Shown here in pieces: positions 11,470 to 21,678 of a DNA stretch of 64,000 nt; within the stretch, counting starts at the first letter, position 1; every line of letters begins with the position of its first letter. The position numbers and the translations under genes were made by a program. Under the pieces are notes generated by a model. It saw only the letters and a list, made by a program, of their open reading frames with translations. It was not told the DNA's origin and searched no databases. The DNA lies in the NCBI GenBank assembly GCA_028386065.3, contig JAKUCV010002372.1, forward strand, positions 124,001 through 188,000, read 5' to 3'. The stretch comes from Turnera subulata (Eukaryota; Streptophyta; Magnoliopsida; Malpighiales; Passifloraceae).

Positions 11470-12086
11470 AGTATATAATGGAGCAGCGGGATCTGAAATT
11501 GAGGCAATGAAGATGTGTTGAGTTGTTGAAAGATTATGATTATGTCATCAAGTACCATCCCGGTAAAGCTAATGTTGTAGCCGATGCACTGAGCCGGAAA
11601 TCTGTTGGTAGTTTAGCACATTTTGGTGTGGTCAGAAGGCCTGCAGTTGGGGCTTTGCATGAATTGTTGGATCAAGAATTGCATTGCTCAGTTGCTGAAA
11701 CAGGGGCATTGTTAGCTTACTACCAGGAGCGCCCCACTTTAAATGATGAGAAAGCAAAAGCTCAGAATGACGATGCTGAAACTAAGTGGTGGAAAGAAAA
11801 AGTAAACCGAGGGGAACTAGCTGGATTTGTTGTTGGTGATTATGGAATTCTTAGATACGACACGAGAGTATATGTTCCTGATGTCAAAAATCTCTGTGGT
11901 AGACTACTGAATGAAGCTCATCAAACTAGAAACACATTACACCCAGGATCCACCAAAATTTACCATGATTTAAAAACACATTACTGGTGGAAGAACATGA
12001 AGAGTGATGTGGCCGATTATGTCTCTAAATGTTTGATATGTCAGCAAGTGAAGGGAGAATACCAAAAACCACCAGGGATGCTTTAG
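11470..12086 (+). pseudogene. gyp3 pol: RNase H end and integrase zinc domain
   Basis: The frame from 11523 begins [19 protein letters not shown], the end of gypsy RNase H, followed by ADALSRKS. About 110 residues later comes the integrase HHCC zinc domain: EAHQTRNTLHPG supplies the histidines and KCLICQQVK the cysteines. The frame ends in TAG at 12084-12086, at a place where related elements continue. A second TAG follows at about 12105. Both are single transitions from sense codons expected in the family. Confidence 0.88.
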
Positions 12087-12986
12087 CCTTTGTCAGTTCC
12101 AGAATAGAAGTGGGAAAGAGTGACCATGGATATTGTCAGCGGGTTGCCGCAGACTACAAGCGGATTTGATTCCATTTGGGTAATCGTAGACAGAAAGACC
12201 AAATCTGCTCATTTTCTTCAGGTGAAAAGTACTTATAATTTTGCCAAGCTAGCACAGGTTTACATTGATGAGATCGTGAGGCTTCATGGTGTGCCTGTTT
12301 CAATTGTATCTGATAGGGGTACACAGTTCACATCGAGATTTTGGCGAAGCTTCCAAGAAGCATTGGGAACCCAACTCAACTTGAGTACTGCCTTTCACCC
12401 GCATATTGATGGGCAAAGTGAACGAGTGATACAAATTCTGGAAGATATGTTGCGAGCTTGCGTGCTAAGTTGTGGGGATAGTTGGAATAAATACTTGTCA
12501 TTGGTTGAATTTGCTTGTAAGAATAGCTACCAATCCAGTATTGGTATGGCTCCATATGAGGTGTTATATGGTCGCAGGTGTCGAACAACGATTTGTTGGG
12601 ATAAAGTTGGGGTCAGAAAATTGCTAGGGCCTGAAGTTGTTGAGCTGACAGCCGAAAAGGTAAAAATAGCCCGTGAAAATCTAGCCGCAGCCCAGAGAAG
12701 GCAAAAGTCCTATGCAGATAACAAAAGACGGGACTTGGAGTTTTCAGTTGGGGATATGGTTTTCCTTAAAGTTTCACCCACAAAAGGAGTGCTACGATTC
12801 GGAAGAAAAGGGAAATTATGTCCCCGTTATTTGGGTTCATTTGAGGTACTTGAAAAGATTGGACTAGTGGCGTATCATCTTGCATTGCCACCGAACTTAT
12901 CACAAATACACCCGGTGTTTCATGTATCAATGCTAAGGAAATATCTTCCGAACCCCTCACATGCTTTAACACCACAGGAGATTTAG
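12087..12986 (+). pseudogene. gyp3 pol: integrase core
   Basis: Integrase inserts the cDNA into the genome. The open frame 12120-12986 carries the D, D and E catalytic positions in TMDIVSGLP, SIVSDRGTQF and DGQSERVIQ, then VEFACKNSYQSSIGMAPYE and the C-terminal GDMVFLKVSP and [12 protein letters not shown] blocks. The frame stops at 12984-12986 (TAG), where a chromodomain-like tail should continue. All three catalytic residues are intact, unlike in cop1-a. Confidence 0.9.
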
Positions 12987-13165
12987 TTAGGGGAGGAATT
13001 AACCTATAAAGCTCAGCCAACTTAGATAGTAGATAGGTAGGTACGCAGACTCCGTAATAAGGAGGTCGTTTCGGTGAAAGTTTTGTGGGAAGATCCCTCT
13101 TGACAGGAGGTTACTTGGGAGTCCATATAAAGATGCTGGGCAAATACCCACACTTACTCTCAGGT
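12987..13165 (+). pseudogene. gyp3 decayed chromodomain tail
   Basis: In the same frame as the integrase, the sequence still reads GEELTYKAQP, VRRLRNKEVVSVKVLWEDPS and QEVTWES, the pattern of the Tekay-type integrase chromodomain that guides insertion to marked chromatin. Stops interrupt it at least four times (TAG, TAG, TGA, TAA). The intact counterpart is in gyp2 (22362-22709). Confidence 0.75.
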
Positions 13166-13183
13166 AAATTCGAGGACGAATTT

Positions 13184-13200
13184 ATATAAGGGAGAGATGA
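13184..13200 (+). promoter_or_regulatory. gyp3 polypurine tract
   Basis: A purine-rich run, AAGGGAGAGATGA, ends at the first base of the 3' LTR. It follows TTCGAGGACGAATTT, the motif usually found upstream of the 3' LTR in this gypsy group. Confidence 0.7.
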
Positions 13201-14976
13201 TGTGATAACCCTCGTAATTAAGGTACAATGTATTTACTTGATGAGGAAAGGTGTTGGATGTGAGTTGGTTTCGGTAGGTCTCGGTTGGCCGAACATTGGC
13301 CTCAGTTGGCTAGAATTGGTACGGGTGCATTAATTAACTAATCACCGATTAGTGTGTGATTGGGGGAATTAACTGAGGATTAGTTAAGGGCTAAGTTTGG
13401 GGCGAGGTGGCGGAGTTTTGTTGGTTGAGAGCATAAGCAGGAGGTGGATAGCTGGTGGTGGCAAATAAACATGAGGTGGAGAGCTGCTTGGGCAAGGTGG
13501 CAGATTTTCGTGCAAGAGGCAGCAAGTGGCTGCGTAGTCACCTGCTTGCCTCAGCCATATCTACCCAAGCAGGCGCCTCAAGCCTCATTTCTGCCTCAAA
13601 TTCGTGATAGGCACAGGGAGAAGAAACACTCAGCCATCCTCCAAGCTCTCCCCAGCAGCTACCACACAGAGGAAGGGGTAAGTGATTTGAGTTGCAATTC
13701 TTAAGGGTTTTCATATTAATTGGGATGCTTGGTGTGCCGTTGGCCTAGGCAGTGAACCAAGTCGATTTTGTGAGAAGTATGTAATTTTTTTGTTAGATGT
13801 TGGCCTGATGAAGGACAATATGTGAGGTTGGGGGCGTCAGTTGGTGAAATTAAGGCACGACTGACCGCAGGAGGCCAATTGGTGCGCCTGGTGCGAAGAA
13901 TTTTCCCTACTAGTGGTCAGTTAGTCCTTCTAGTGCTTGATAGGCTTAGACAGGGCAACCTGAGGGTTTGTAGATTTAATAAATGCCCAAGTAGTTGTGC
14001 TATGCACCTGGTTTGGGTTGATGACTAGAGTTGGCGTACCAATACCTGTATTAGTGCCAACAAGTTGATCTAACTTGGCTAGCTGGTGTGTAGGCTAACT
14101 TGTGTGAGTTCCCACTGATGACTTGTGTTGTTATGTCTTTTTTTGATGGATATTTATGTGTGGAAGGTGCTAGAAACCCAGGAGCACCAAAGGAAGGAGA
14201 AGGGCCTAGTGAGGCCTAAATTTGTGTAAGTTTGGTTGCATACTTATGTGATGGCAGTGATGCCTATTGGCTTAGTGGATGATTCAATTACCTGATGAGA
14301 TGGTACCTAAGGCGCAACTGAGATGTTGAGATGTTAAGATGTTTATGATATGCCTTGGCTTGAGATGAGTCCGATATTCGGGCTATGCATTTCATTTAAT
14401 CCATTTTCATCATGACATATACATGAGATGGTATTGTGATGGACCTTGCAGTGCTCCTTGGCTGCTTGGTTAACTGAGATGGTGGTGGTGTTGTGCTTGG
14501 AGCCGTGTATGGTTCTGGTAGCCAATCGATTAGGCCTCATACGTGGGGCTGTGGGCTAAGGAGTAACACTTGTATATCACCTGCTTATTGAGTCGTTGAC
14601 TCACCCCCTCTTTCCACCCCCTTTGTTTCATGGCAAGGAGATAATCAGCTTGGTGAGGGAAGGCCCGAGACGCACGTGTTGATAGATGTTGGGTACTAAG
14701 CGAACTCTGGTTCTAGCTAGAGTTAGTGTACATGAAAATAAGTGGCTCAAACCAACACAATTTGATGTACAAAACCTATATGAATATCAGCTAGCTATAG
14801 TGTGTTCAATCTCGTTTCTTTATATGTGATACTGTTGTTGATGTTTGCTGCGCGGTAGGGTGAGATGCACGTCGAGCTAGCTTCTGCCCAATGATTGTTG
14901 TAGGCCTTTGGGTGCCTTGTGGCATGCTTAGGATGTGCAAGGCACCTGGCCGGTCATGTAGCGACGGGGCGTGACA
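13201..14976 (+). repeat. gyp3 3' LTR, 1.78 kb
   Basis: Matches 6352-8271 over its length, with substitutions and a deletion near 14571 that removes about 130 bp. It ends GCGTGACA, followed by the duplication GTTTC. The two LTRs differ clearly, so the insertion is not recent. Confidence 0.92.
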
Positions 14977-14981
14977 GTTTC
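14977..14981. repeat. gyp3 right target duplication GTTTC
   Basis: Second copy of the GTTTC found at 6347-6351. The cop1-a integrase resumes immediately after it. Confidence 0.92.
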
Positions 14982-15412
14982 CCAGTCCACATCTTATGTG
15001 GTATCTTTTCAACCAATTTAGATGGAACACGGTTAAGTGTAAAGGCAGCAGTCAATAAAGCATGTCCCCAAAGTGAAGAAGGAAGGTCAGCTTGACTCAT
15101 CATAAAACGAACCATGTCTAATAGAGTTCTATTTCTCCTTTCAGATACACCATTCCATTGAGGTGTACCTAGGGGAGTAAGTTGTGATACTATACCACAC
15201 TCCTTTAGATGATCATGAAATTCTCGGTCTAAGTATTCACCTCCTCGATCAGATCGAAGCATTTTAATACTCTTACCAATTTGATTCTGTACTTCATTCT
15301 TGAATTCTTTAAACTTTTCAAAGGATTCTGACTTGTGCTTCATAAGATACACATAGCCATATCTACTATATTCATGAGTAAATGTAATGAAGTACTGAAA
15401 TCCACCTCTAGC
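14982..15412 (-). pseudogene. cop1-a pol: integrase core, C-terminal half
   Basis: The minus-strand frame shows YLMKHKSESFEKFKEFKNE, MLRSDRGGEY (second catalytic Asp), GTPQWNGVSERRNRTLLD (catalytic Glu) and SLWGHALLTAAFTLNRVPS. It ends in the gyp3 insertion and continues at 6346. A TAG at 15413-15415 separates it from the N-terminal half; at the matching codon cop1-b has CAG. Upstream of residue YLMKH, the usual TDDFSRY reads THEYSRY here. Confidence 0.9.
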
Positions 15413-15987
15413 CTATGTTGACATAGGCCCACATACATGAGAATGTATAAGGCCTAACAAGTCTGAAGCCCTTTCACCTTTATCGGCAAAAGGTGCCTTC
15501 GTCATTTTGCCCAATAAACATGACTCACATGTCTCATATGATTCAAAATCAAATGAGTCTAAAAGCCCATCCTTATGGAGTTTTGAAATACGAGTCTTGT
15601 TTATGTAGCCCAAACGACAATGCCAAAGATAGGTCGTGTTAGAATCGTTTAATTTAACCTTCTTCGAATTATTGTTATAGACTGGGGTTTCTCGGTTCAA
15701 AACATACAAACTATTGCTTAAATATGCACCACAATAATAAATATCATTCAAATAAATAGAACAACAGTTGTTCTTTATTACGAATGAAAAATCCTTCTTG
15801 TCCAGACAAGAAATAGAAATCAAATTTCTGCTTATAGTAGGTACATAATAACAATCATCAAGTTCTAAAACCAAACCACTCGGTAAAGATCGATAATAAG
15901 TCCCTACGGCTAATGCAACAACTCTTGCTCCATTTCCAACACAGTCCACTTCACCCTTTGCTAATCTTCTACTCTTTCTCAGATCCT
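15413..15987 (-). pseudogene. cop1-a pol: protease end, GAG-pre-integrase and integrase start
   Basis: The frame starts at the cop1-b insertion with LRKSRRLAKGE, downstream of the protease active site at 34125 onwards. It continues through VLELDDCYYVPT, then the zinc-binding GAG-pre-integrase segment (LWHCRLGYINKTR and CESCLLGKM). The integrase core opens with LIHSHVCGPMST, where cop1-b and most copia elements have LIHSDVCGP. The first catalytic Asp is therefore His, and this integrase would be inactive even without the stops. Confidence 0.9.
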
Positions 15988-15988
15988 G
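15984..15988. repeat. cop1-b left target duplication TCCTG
   Basis: TCCTG precedes the LTR start TGTTAG. The same bases follow the 3' LTR at 34120-34124. Joining the flanks restores a continuous cop1-a protease region. Confidence 0.93.
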
Positions 15989-17462
15989 TGTTAGTAATAT
16001 GCCCAAAAGCCAATCAATGGATGATTGTAGTCATGTATATACATTAAGGTTATTCCAATAAATATGTTTATGAGATAAACGCTTGCACATATTTATAACC
16101 CTAGAATACTATATATTCTTAAATGTCCCTAGTCGATTATTATTATGGATGGGTTGTAATAATAAATTAAGACTAGCTTATGTTGAGAATTATATGAGAT
16201 ATGAATTCTACATAGGGGTACAAGTTAGAGAACTTGTGGACTGGACCGACCCACATAAGAACCCTACATGGAACGTTATATGATTGTCATTAGTGGTTCT
16301 TATATGTATCGTCCTTAGACCTGAGATCGTCAAGGTTCCCAACATATGAGTCGTATACTTTGATATTATTCCTAGTCACTCGTAACTGAGTAGACGTAAG
16401 GGTAATCATTGGGTACATGACGTAATGTGTAGTGGGTTTTGATCGATCAAGATGGGATTCGTCCAACCCTTATAACGCATACATTATCAGATGGGCCTCT
16501 TGATAGAGTATCCGGTTTTACACAGTTAACTCGGGGATCAAGAAACTAAGATTAAACATATACGAGATTGACGTTTTCCATGTCTCGGTTTAATCTTGAT
16601 AATGGGAAAAAAGGACGATGACATGTTTCCGAGGCATAATGAATCAGTACTGATCTTGTCGTTTGGGTAGCAATGATGTGTTGCTAGACGCCGCTCTTTG
16701 CTTATAATTATAAAATGAGATTTTACAATTATTGCCAAACATTACAAGTGCCTACAGGGTCACACACTTAGAACTGTTGATTCAAGCAGGTGGTTAAACC
16801 ATTATTGGACCGTGGTTCGACCAAGTGAGTGGACCATGGTTGAACCTTGGTTGGACCATGGTTGGACCGGGTCATTTTGGGCTGATTTGGTTCACTAATT
16901 ATCAGAATTATTGAACCAGAATTAGTGCCATATGATGTGTATTCCTATATATGATGATATATATAATTAATGCTTAGTGGAGCATTAAGTCATAGTGGAA
17001 ACATGATCATGAAGGATAAGACATGATTATGTTGGCCAATGACTTAATAAACTATGCATTTCAAGTGTGTATAAATAGGGTGAAGGTTTGATCAGTTGTT
17101 CAGACCAAGCAAGGCTTAACACACTCTTCACACTTGAGAAAAACACATCAAACACTCTCTAGTTTCTAGCTCTCGGAAATTCTGCAGCTAGCACTGCGGT
17201 TCGGGAGTGCTCGGGTTGGTGAACGTGAGACGATTGCTAGCTGGACATCTACGGTTCGTGTGGATACCGTAGAGGAGCCGGATTTCTTGTCGGGTTCTTG
17301 CTGATTCTACACTACAGTTGGGTGAAAGACCTCAACCAAGCAAGGTACGAAAAATTGTTATTCGGTTTGGTTTGCTTCACTTGGATCCTCCATGGTTTCC
17401 GGGCTTTCCGCTGCGTATTTCTTTGCTTTTGATTGTCAATTTTGCATGCCTGGAAACTTACA
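15989..17462 (+). repeat. cop1-b 5' LTR, 1474 bp
   Basis: Starts TGTTAGTAATATGCCC and ends GGAAACTTACA. It contains a run of GGACCATGGTT-like repeats (about 16796-16875) and a TATA box. Compared with the 3' copy it lacks a segment near 16505 (present at 33214-33265) but keeps the TATA region that the 3' copy has lost. No gene is inside. Confidence 0.92.
17070..17077 (+). promoter_or_regulatory. TATA box in cop1-b 5' LTR
   Basis: TATAAATA followed by GGG, about 390 bp before the end of the LTR. This is a good plant TATA match at a sensible place for the U3/R boundary. The equivalent segment is deleted from the 3' LTR (near 33776). Confidence 0.55.
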
Positions 17463-17463
17463 G

Positions 17464-17475
17464 TGGTAGCGGAGC
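17464..17475 (+). promoter_or_regulatory. cop1-b primer-binding site
   Basis: TGGTAGCGGAGC starts two bases after the 5' LTR. It is identical to the site at cop1-a and cop2. Confidence 0.75.
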
Positions 17476-18910
17476 GTCTTGTGAAGTTCTAAACTGAATT
17501 TGTTGTGCATATGTGTGATATGTACCTGCAAATATATATGATGTGTTGTATATGATGTAACATGATCATGATATATTGAATTCCATTTGTATATGTGATA
17601 TACGTTGAGGTTGTTTTGTCAAAAGTGTTTTGACAACAAGAACTTGAATGGTATGTGATATCAATCAAGGTGTTATTGGCAGTAAGTCGAAGAGTTCGAC
17701 CCGAAAAATCGATTGTGGGTTTGTGTATAGAACGATTGTCGTTCTAGTGCAGCAGGGCCAGAACATCGATGTTCATCAGATCAACTTCGATGTTCACATT
17801 AAGAATTGCCTTGGCCGAGACCAGTGAACATCGATGTTGTGAGACAAACATCGATGTTCACATGTCAAGTGGCCTTGGCAGAAAGGATTGAACATCGATG
17901 TTCCGGTTTCAACATCGATGTTCATGCCTTCTGTCAGATTGTTTTGAGACTCCAGATTCTCATAGACATCGATGTTCAGCATTGGACATCGATGTTCAGC
18001 ATTGGACATCGATGTTCTTGAGTTCCAAAAGTCTGAAACATCGATGTTTAAACGTTAGACATTGATGTTTAAAACTACTGCCAAGTTTCTGGACCTTCGA
18101 AACTTTCCAACATCGATGTTCACAAACCTAACATCGATGTTCTTGAGCTGTGCCAAATAGTTTGGAGTTCCAGAGCCTCAGAACATCGATGTTCAGATCA
18201 AAACATCGATGTTCTTGAGTTCCAGAGGCCAATGGACATCGATGTTCAAGCTAGGACATCGATGTTCATGAGCAATGCCAAGTGGTTGGCGAGAATCAGA
18301 TTCTCACAACATCGATGTTCACTGTTAGACATCGATGTTCTCATGTAATTTTGTTTTCTAAATTTACAAAAACATCAATATATGATTCATCAAGAAAATA
18401 CATGTAATGTATTGGAATAATATTTTGATGAAAATATTAAGTTCTTCTTGTGTTGCCTTCCATGATAAGCACTCATCATTGCTTAGATCAACACTTGGTA
18501 GGTTTTGCCAAAGCAAGGTGCCAATGTTTATCCTAGCAAGGTGCGACGCGATAATTGTAATATCGGAACTGCTTATTATGGTGTTGAACTTAACTAGGTC
18601 ATCTTAACAGGATTAAGGACTTAGAGGCAAGGAGTTGAGCTAAGTCTATGAGATAGACAAGAACAAGTGTTGTTCACTCAACTATCCAAGAGTTACATGA
18701 GATGTAATTGACAAGAGTTGTCTACCTAAATAACTATGAAGTAAGCAATCAGCCAAAACTGACTTATCTAGTAGTGAAATATGGATCTTGGCCTACTTAT
18801 ATGATTGTCTTGATTTATATAGTAGGAGCACATTTAATAGAATTCCTTGTTAAATGATTTTGTATGCATAACTCTTATTTGTGTGATTTGATCTATGTTG
18901 TAGAGTTATC
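17476..18910 (+). other. cop1-b leader, non-coding
   Basis: A 1.4-kb stretch between PBS and gag start, without a credible gene. It holds the AACATCGATGTT array (17762-18339). After it comes a segment (about 18450-18900) that matches the cop1-a leader in reverse. Short open frames crossing the array on both strands are by-products of the repeat. Confidence 0.8.
17762..18339. repeat. array of 19 paired AACATCGATGTT palindromes (cop1-b leader)
   Basis: Copies of (A/G)ACATCGATGTT start at 17762, 17783, 17827, 17847, 17891, 17911, 17965, 17985, 18005, 18037, 18058, 18109, 18130, 18182, 18202, 18235, 18255, 18308 and 18328. Within each pair, or the one triplet, the starts are 20 or 21 bp apart. 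Pairs mostly recur every 64-74 bp, once after 53 bp. Only two copies are off-consensus in the core. The cop1-a leader has the same design (35831-36217). Confidence 0.93.
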
Positions 18911-19121
18911 ATGGCACAAAACACTAGTACACAAACTCTGCGATCCGTCCTTGAGAAGGAAAAGTTGAATGGGAATAACTTCCTAAAGGCATCGCAATTT
19001 GAGGATAGTCCTCAAACAAGAAAAGAAGTTGTATGTCCTTGAAGGGCCTGTTCCTATTGAACCGGCACCTAATGCTCCTAGGGCGGAAAGAGATGCTTAG
19101 AAGAAGCATGTTGATGATGCA
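18911..19121 (+). pseudogene. cop1-b gag, N-terminal part
   Basis: ATG at 18911 begins MAQNTSTQTLRSVLEKEK, matching the cop1-a gag start. A 2-base loss near 18988 shifts the frame inside the FLKWHRNLG-type block (reads FLK then changes). A TAG near 19098 follows in the shifted frame, and a long open frame begins at 19122. The segment is clearly gag but cannot give a full-length product. Confidence 0.85.
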
Positions 19122-20309
19122 TTGGATGTTGCATGCCTTATGCTTGTTAACATGGACTCTGAGCTTCAGAAGCAACATGAGAACTTGGGTGCGCTCGATA
19201 TGATCGAACACCTGAAAATGCTCTTTGAAGAGCAAGCTAGGCATGAGAGGTATGAGACCTCTAAGGCATTGTTCCAATGCAAGATGGCTGAGTCATCACC
19301 GGTCAGGCCTCATGTGCTCAAGATGATTGGATACATTGAGAGCCTTGAGGGTCTGGGTTTTCCTTTACATAAGGAGTTGGCTGTTGATCTAGTCCTGCAA
19401 TCGTTGCCGGATAGTTACAGCCAATTTGTCATGAATTTCAATATGAATCATCTTGACAAATCCTTGTCTGAGTTGCTTAACATGTTGGGAATAGTTGAGC
19501 AACAAATGAAGGCAAACAAATCCAACAACATTTTGATGGTTGGAAAAGGCAAAGGAAAGGGTAAAGCCAAGTTTTACAAGAAGAAGAAATGTGCTAAAAA
19601 GTTTGGTGCATGTGTATCTTCTTGTTCACATGTGCTGAAACCCAAAGGTGGTATTGCAAAGGAAGGACAACGTTTCCATTGGAACAAACCTGGCCATTGG
19701 AAACCCAACTGCCCTGTTTACCTTGAAGAGGTGAAGAAACAGAAGGGAAGTAAGACTTCCACTTCAGGTATTTTTGTTATAGAAGCTAATATCTCTATCT
19801 CTGCATCATGGGTATTAGATACCGGATGTGGTTCTCATATTTGTGTAAATGTGCAGGAACTGAGAAAGAGTAGAAGATTAGCAAAGGGAGAGAAAGACCT
19901 GCGTGTTGGAAATGGAGCAAGAGTTGCTGCATTAGCCGTAGGGACTTACCATCTATCTTTACCGAGTGGTTTGGTTTTGGAACTTGATGATTGCTATTAT
20001 GTACCTACAGAAAGCAGGAATTTGACTTCTGTCTCTTGTCTGGACAAGAAAGGTTTTTCATTTGTAATAAAGAACAATTGTTTTTCTTTTTATTTCAATG
20101 ATATTTATTATGGTGGTGCATATTTGAGCAATTGTTTGTTTGTTCTAAACCTAGAAACACCAACCTATAACATTAATACGGAGAAGGTTAGATTAAACGA
20201 TTCTAATGAAACCTATCTCTGGCATTGTCGATTGGGCCATATAAATGAGACTCGTATTTCTAAACTCCATAAAGATGGACTTTTAGACTCATTTGATTTT
20301 GAATCATAA
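19122..20309 (+). pseudogene. cop1-b gag, protease and GAG-pre-integrase
   Basis: An open frame of 395 codons. The first about 150 residues are the copia gag helices (QKQHENLGALDMIEHLKMLF, then LVLQSLPDSYSQFVMNF), then a Lys-rich stretch and a zinc knuckle reading RFHWNKPGHWKPNC. Its first two Cys ligands are replaced by Arg and Trp. The protease motif WVLDTGCGSHIC is intact. After it come CYYVP and the LWHCRLGHIN zinc segment. A TAA at 20307-20309 ends the frame at the codon where cop1-a has Tyr, nine bases before the gyp2 target duplication. Confidence 0.9.
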
Positions 20310-20317
20310 GAGACACG

Positions 20318-20322
20318 TGAGT
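20318..20322. repeat. gyp2 left target duplication TGAGT
   Basis: TGAGT precedes the LTR start TGAAACACCC and recurs at 30171-30175 after the other end. Removing the element gives a continuous cop1-b sequence collinear with cop1-a. Confidence 0.93.
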
Positions 20323-21668
20323 TGAAACACCCGTGTCGCAATTTCACAAATAAAATACTAAAACAAAGGAAATTACCAAAATACCCCTGAAACCCGGGAC
20401 ACGAAATCCAATATCAACAATATCCAAAATTCTTAATAAAAAGAGATGTCATAATAAACATAGTCAAACAGGCTTAGCAAGCCTCAAATCAACCCGACAT
20501 CTTGCTCATACATCATCAATAATAAATCCCGACAATCCGCCGATAAAATATTCTAAATCAAAATGACATCTCATCAAAATACAGTGCAGCGGAAAACGAA
20601 GATAAAAAACAAGGCAAAAGTAAAGTGGGATGCAAGTCAACCCTATGGATCCAACCGGGAGAAGAGACACAGCTACCTGCTGAGATAACCACGTCCGTAC
20701 TCTGGAAGGGTAGATAGTGACTGCACGCTAACTAAGAGTCTGAAAAACAACGTTGGCGATTATGTGAGTCGCCTACTCAGTGAGCAATATAAATCTAATT
20801 ATGTAGGTGTGCAGATCAAGTCCGAAAGGAAAGAAGAGCAAAAAGACAAGTAAGCAACATACAACAACCAGTACTAACATGCCAAGCCAATCAAGCAAAT
20901 AGTTCATAATTCTCCATCTGTTGTGTGTTAAGTTTTCTTATTATAATTTATATTCAGGGCCCCTACTGTGTGCGTCGAGCTCGGTCCCGTCTCACGAGAC
21001 AACCAGGCATAAGCCCAAATAAAACCAGGCACGAAGCCCAACATAACCATAGAGAGAGAGAGAGACAGAGAGAAAGAGGGAGGTAGAAAGGGGGGAGGTG
21101 GAAGGAGGGAGGTAGAACCGGTCATTACAGACCCATATGCAAAACCGCATAACACTTGCTATCCCGCAAGCAAATCCGAGGGGTATCACTTCCCGCTCGA
21201 ACCAACCGGTCATCAGCACACCGTAGCCTATCTTCTACTGTACATTATCTTATTCACAAGTTATGAGTTCATGTGTGCCAAGAGATTGTAGTTTAACAGG
21301 GTTGTGTGATAAATCAACTCAATCAAATAACCGGGTCTCCGACCCACAAAAACATCACAGAAAATACCCAGAATCACACCGCATGTTATAATCCATAACA
21401 ATCCAAATATCCAGCTCATAAGCAAAAGGTACACTTAGGCACACAATACGGATCATAGCATGTTAGCAAACAAGCATGCAACTCAAACTGACCAATCCAA
21501 CAAGCTCATGCATACAGACATAAAAAGACGTATAAAGTCACCTCAACGACGATTGTCCTGTGGAGCTTTACCCAAAACAGATCCTCCAGCTCCCGAGGTG
21601 TTACCCGTGCCTGAATACCGGCACACACAATAAATTACAAACAATTACAATAAAAACGTGCATGCATG
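20323..21668 (-). repeat. gyp2 3' LTR, U3 part missing
   Basis: Matches 27191-28540 of the 5' LTR closely, including the GA-rich tract near 21053. Homology stops after GTGCATGCATG at 21668; the 5' LTR continues for a further 1.63 kb that is absent here. No gene is inside. Confidence 0.9.
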
Positions 21669-21678
21669 AGGTGACGGA

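Larger units (their letters stand above)
6352..14976 (+). mobile_element. gyp3: Ty3/gypsy chromovirus-type element, 8.6 kb
   Basis: A complete but mutated element: 5' LTR, PBS, gag with two zinc knuckles, protease, RT, RNase H, integrase, a decayed chromodomain tail, polypurine tract and 3' LTR. The PR-RT-RH-INT order is Ty3/gypsy. It sits in the integrase of cop1-a with an exact GTTTC duplication, so it is younger than cop1-a. LTR differences include an internal deletion in the 3' copy. Confidence 0.93.

Noticed and set aside
17794..18021. Open frames on both strands across the palindrome array
   Set aside because: They are by-products of a repeat that reads the same on both strands; the translated text is just the repeat.
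17762..18339. CRISPR-like array
   Set aside because: The repeats are only 12 bp, palindromic, and paired with very short spacers. They lie in a retrotransposon leader in plant DNA; there are no cas genes.
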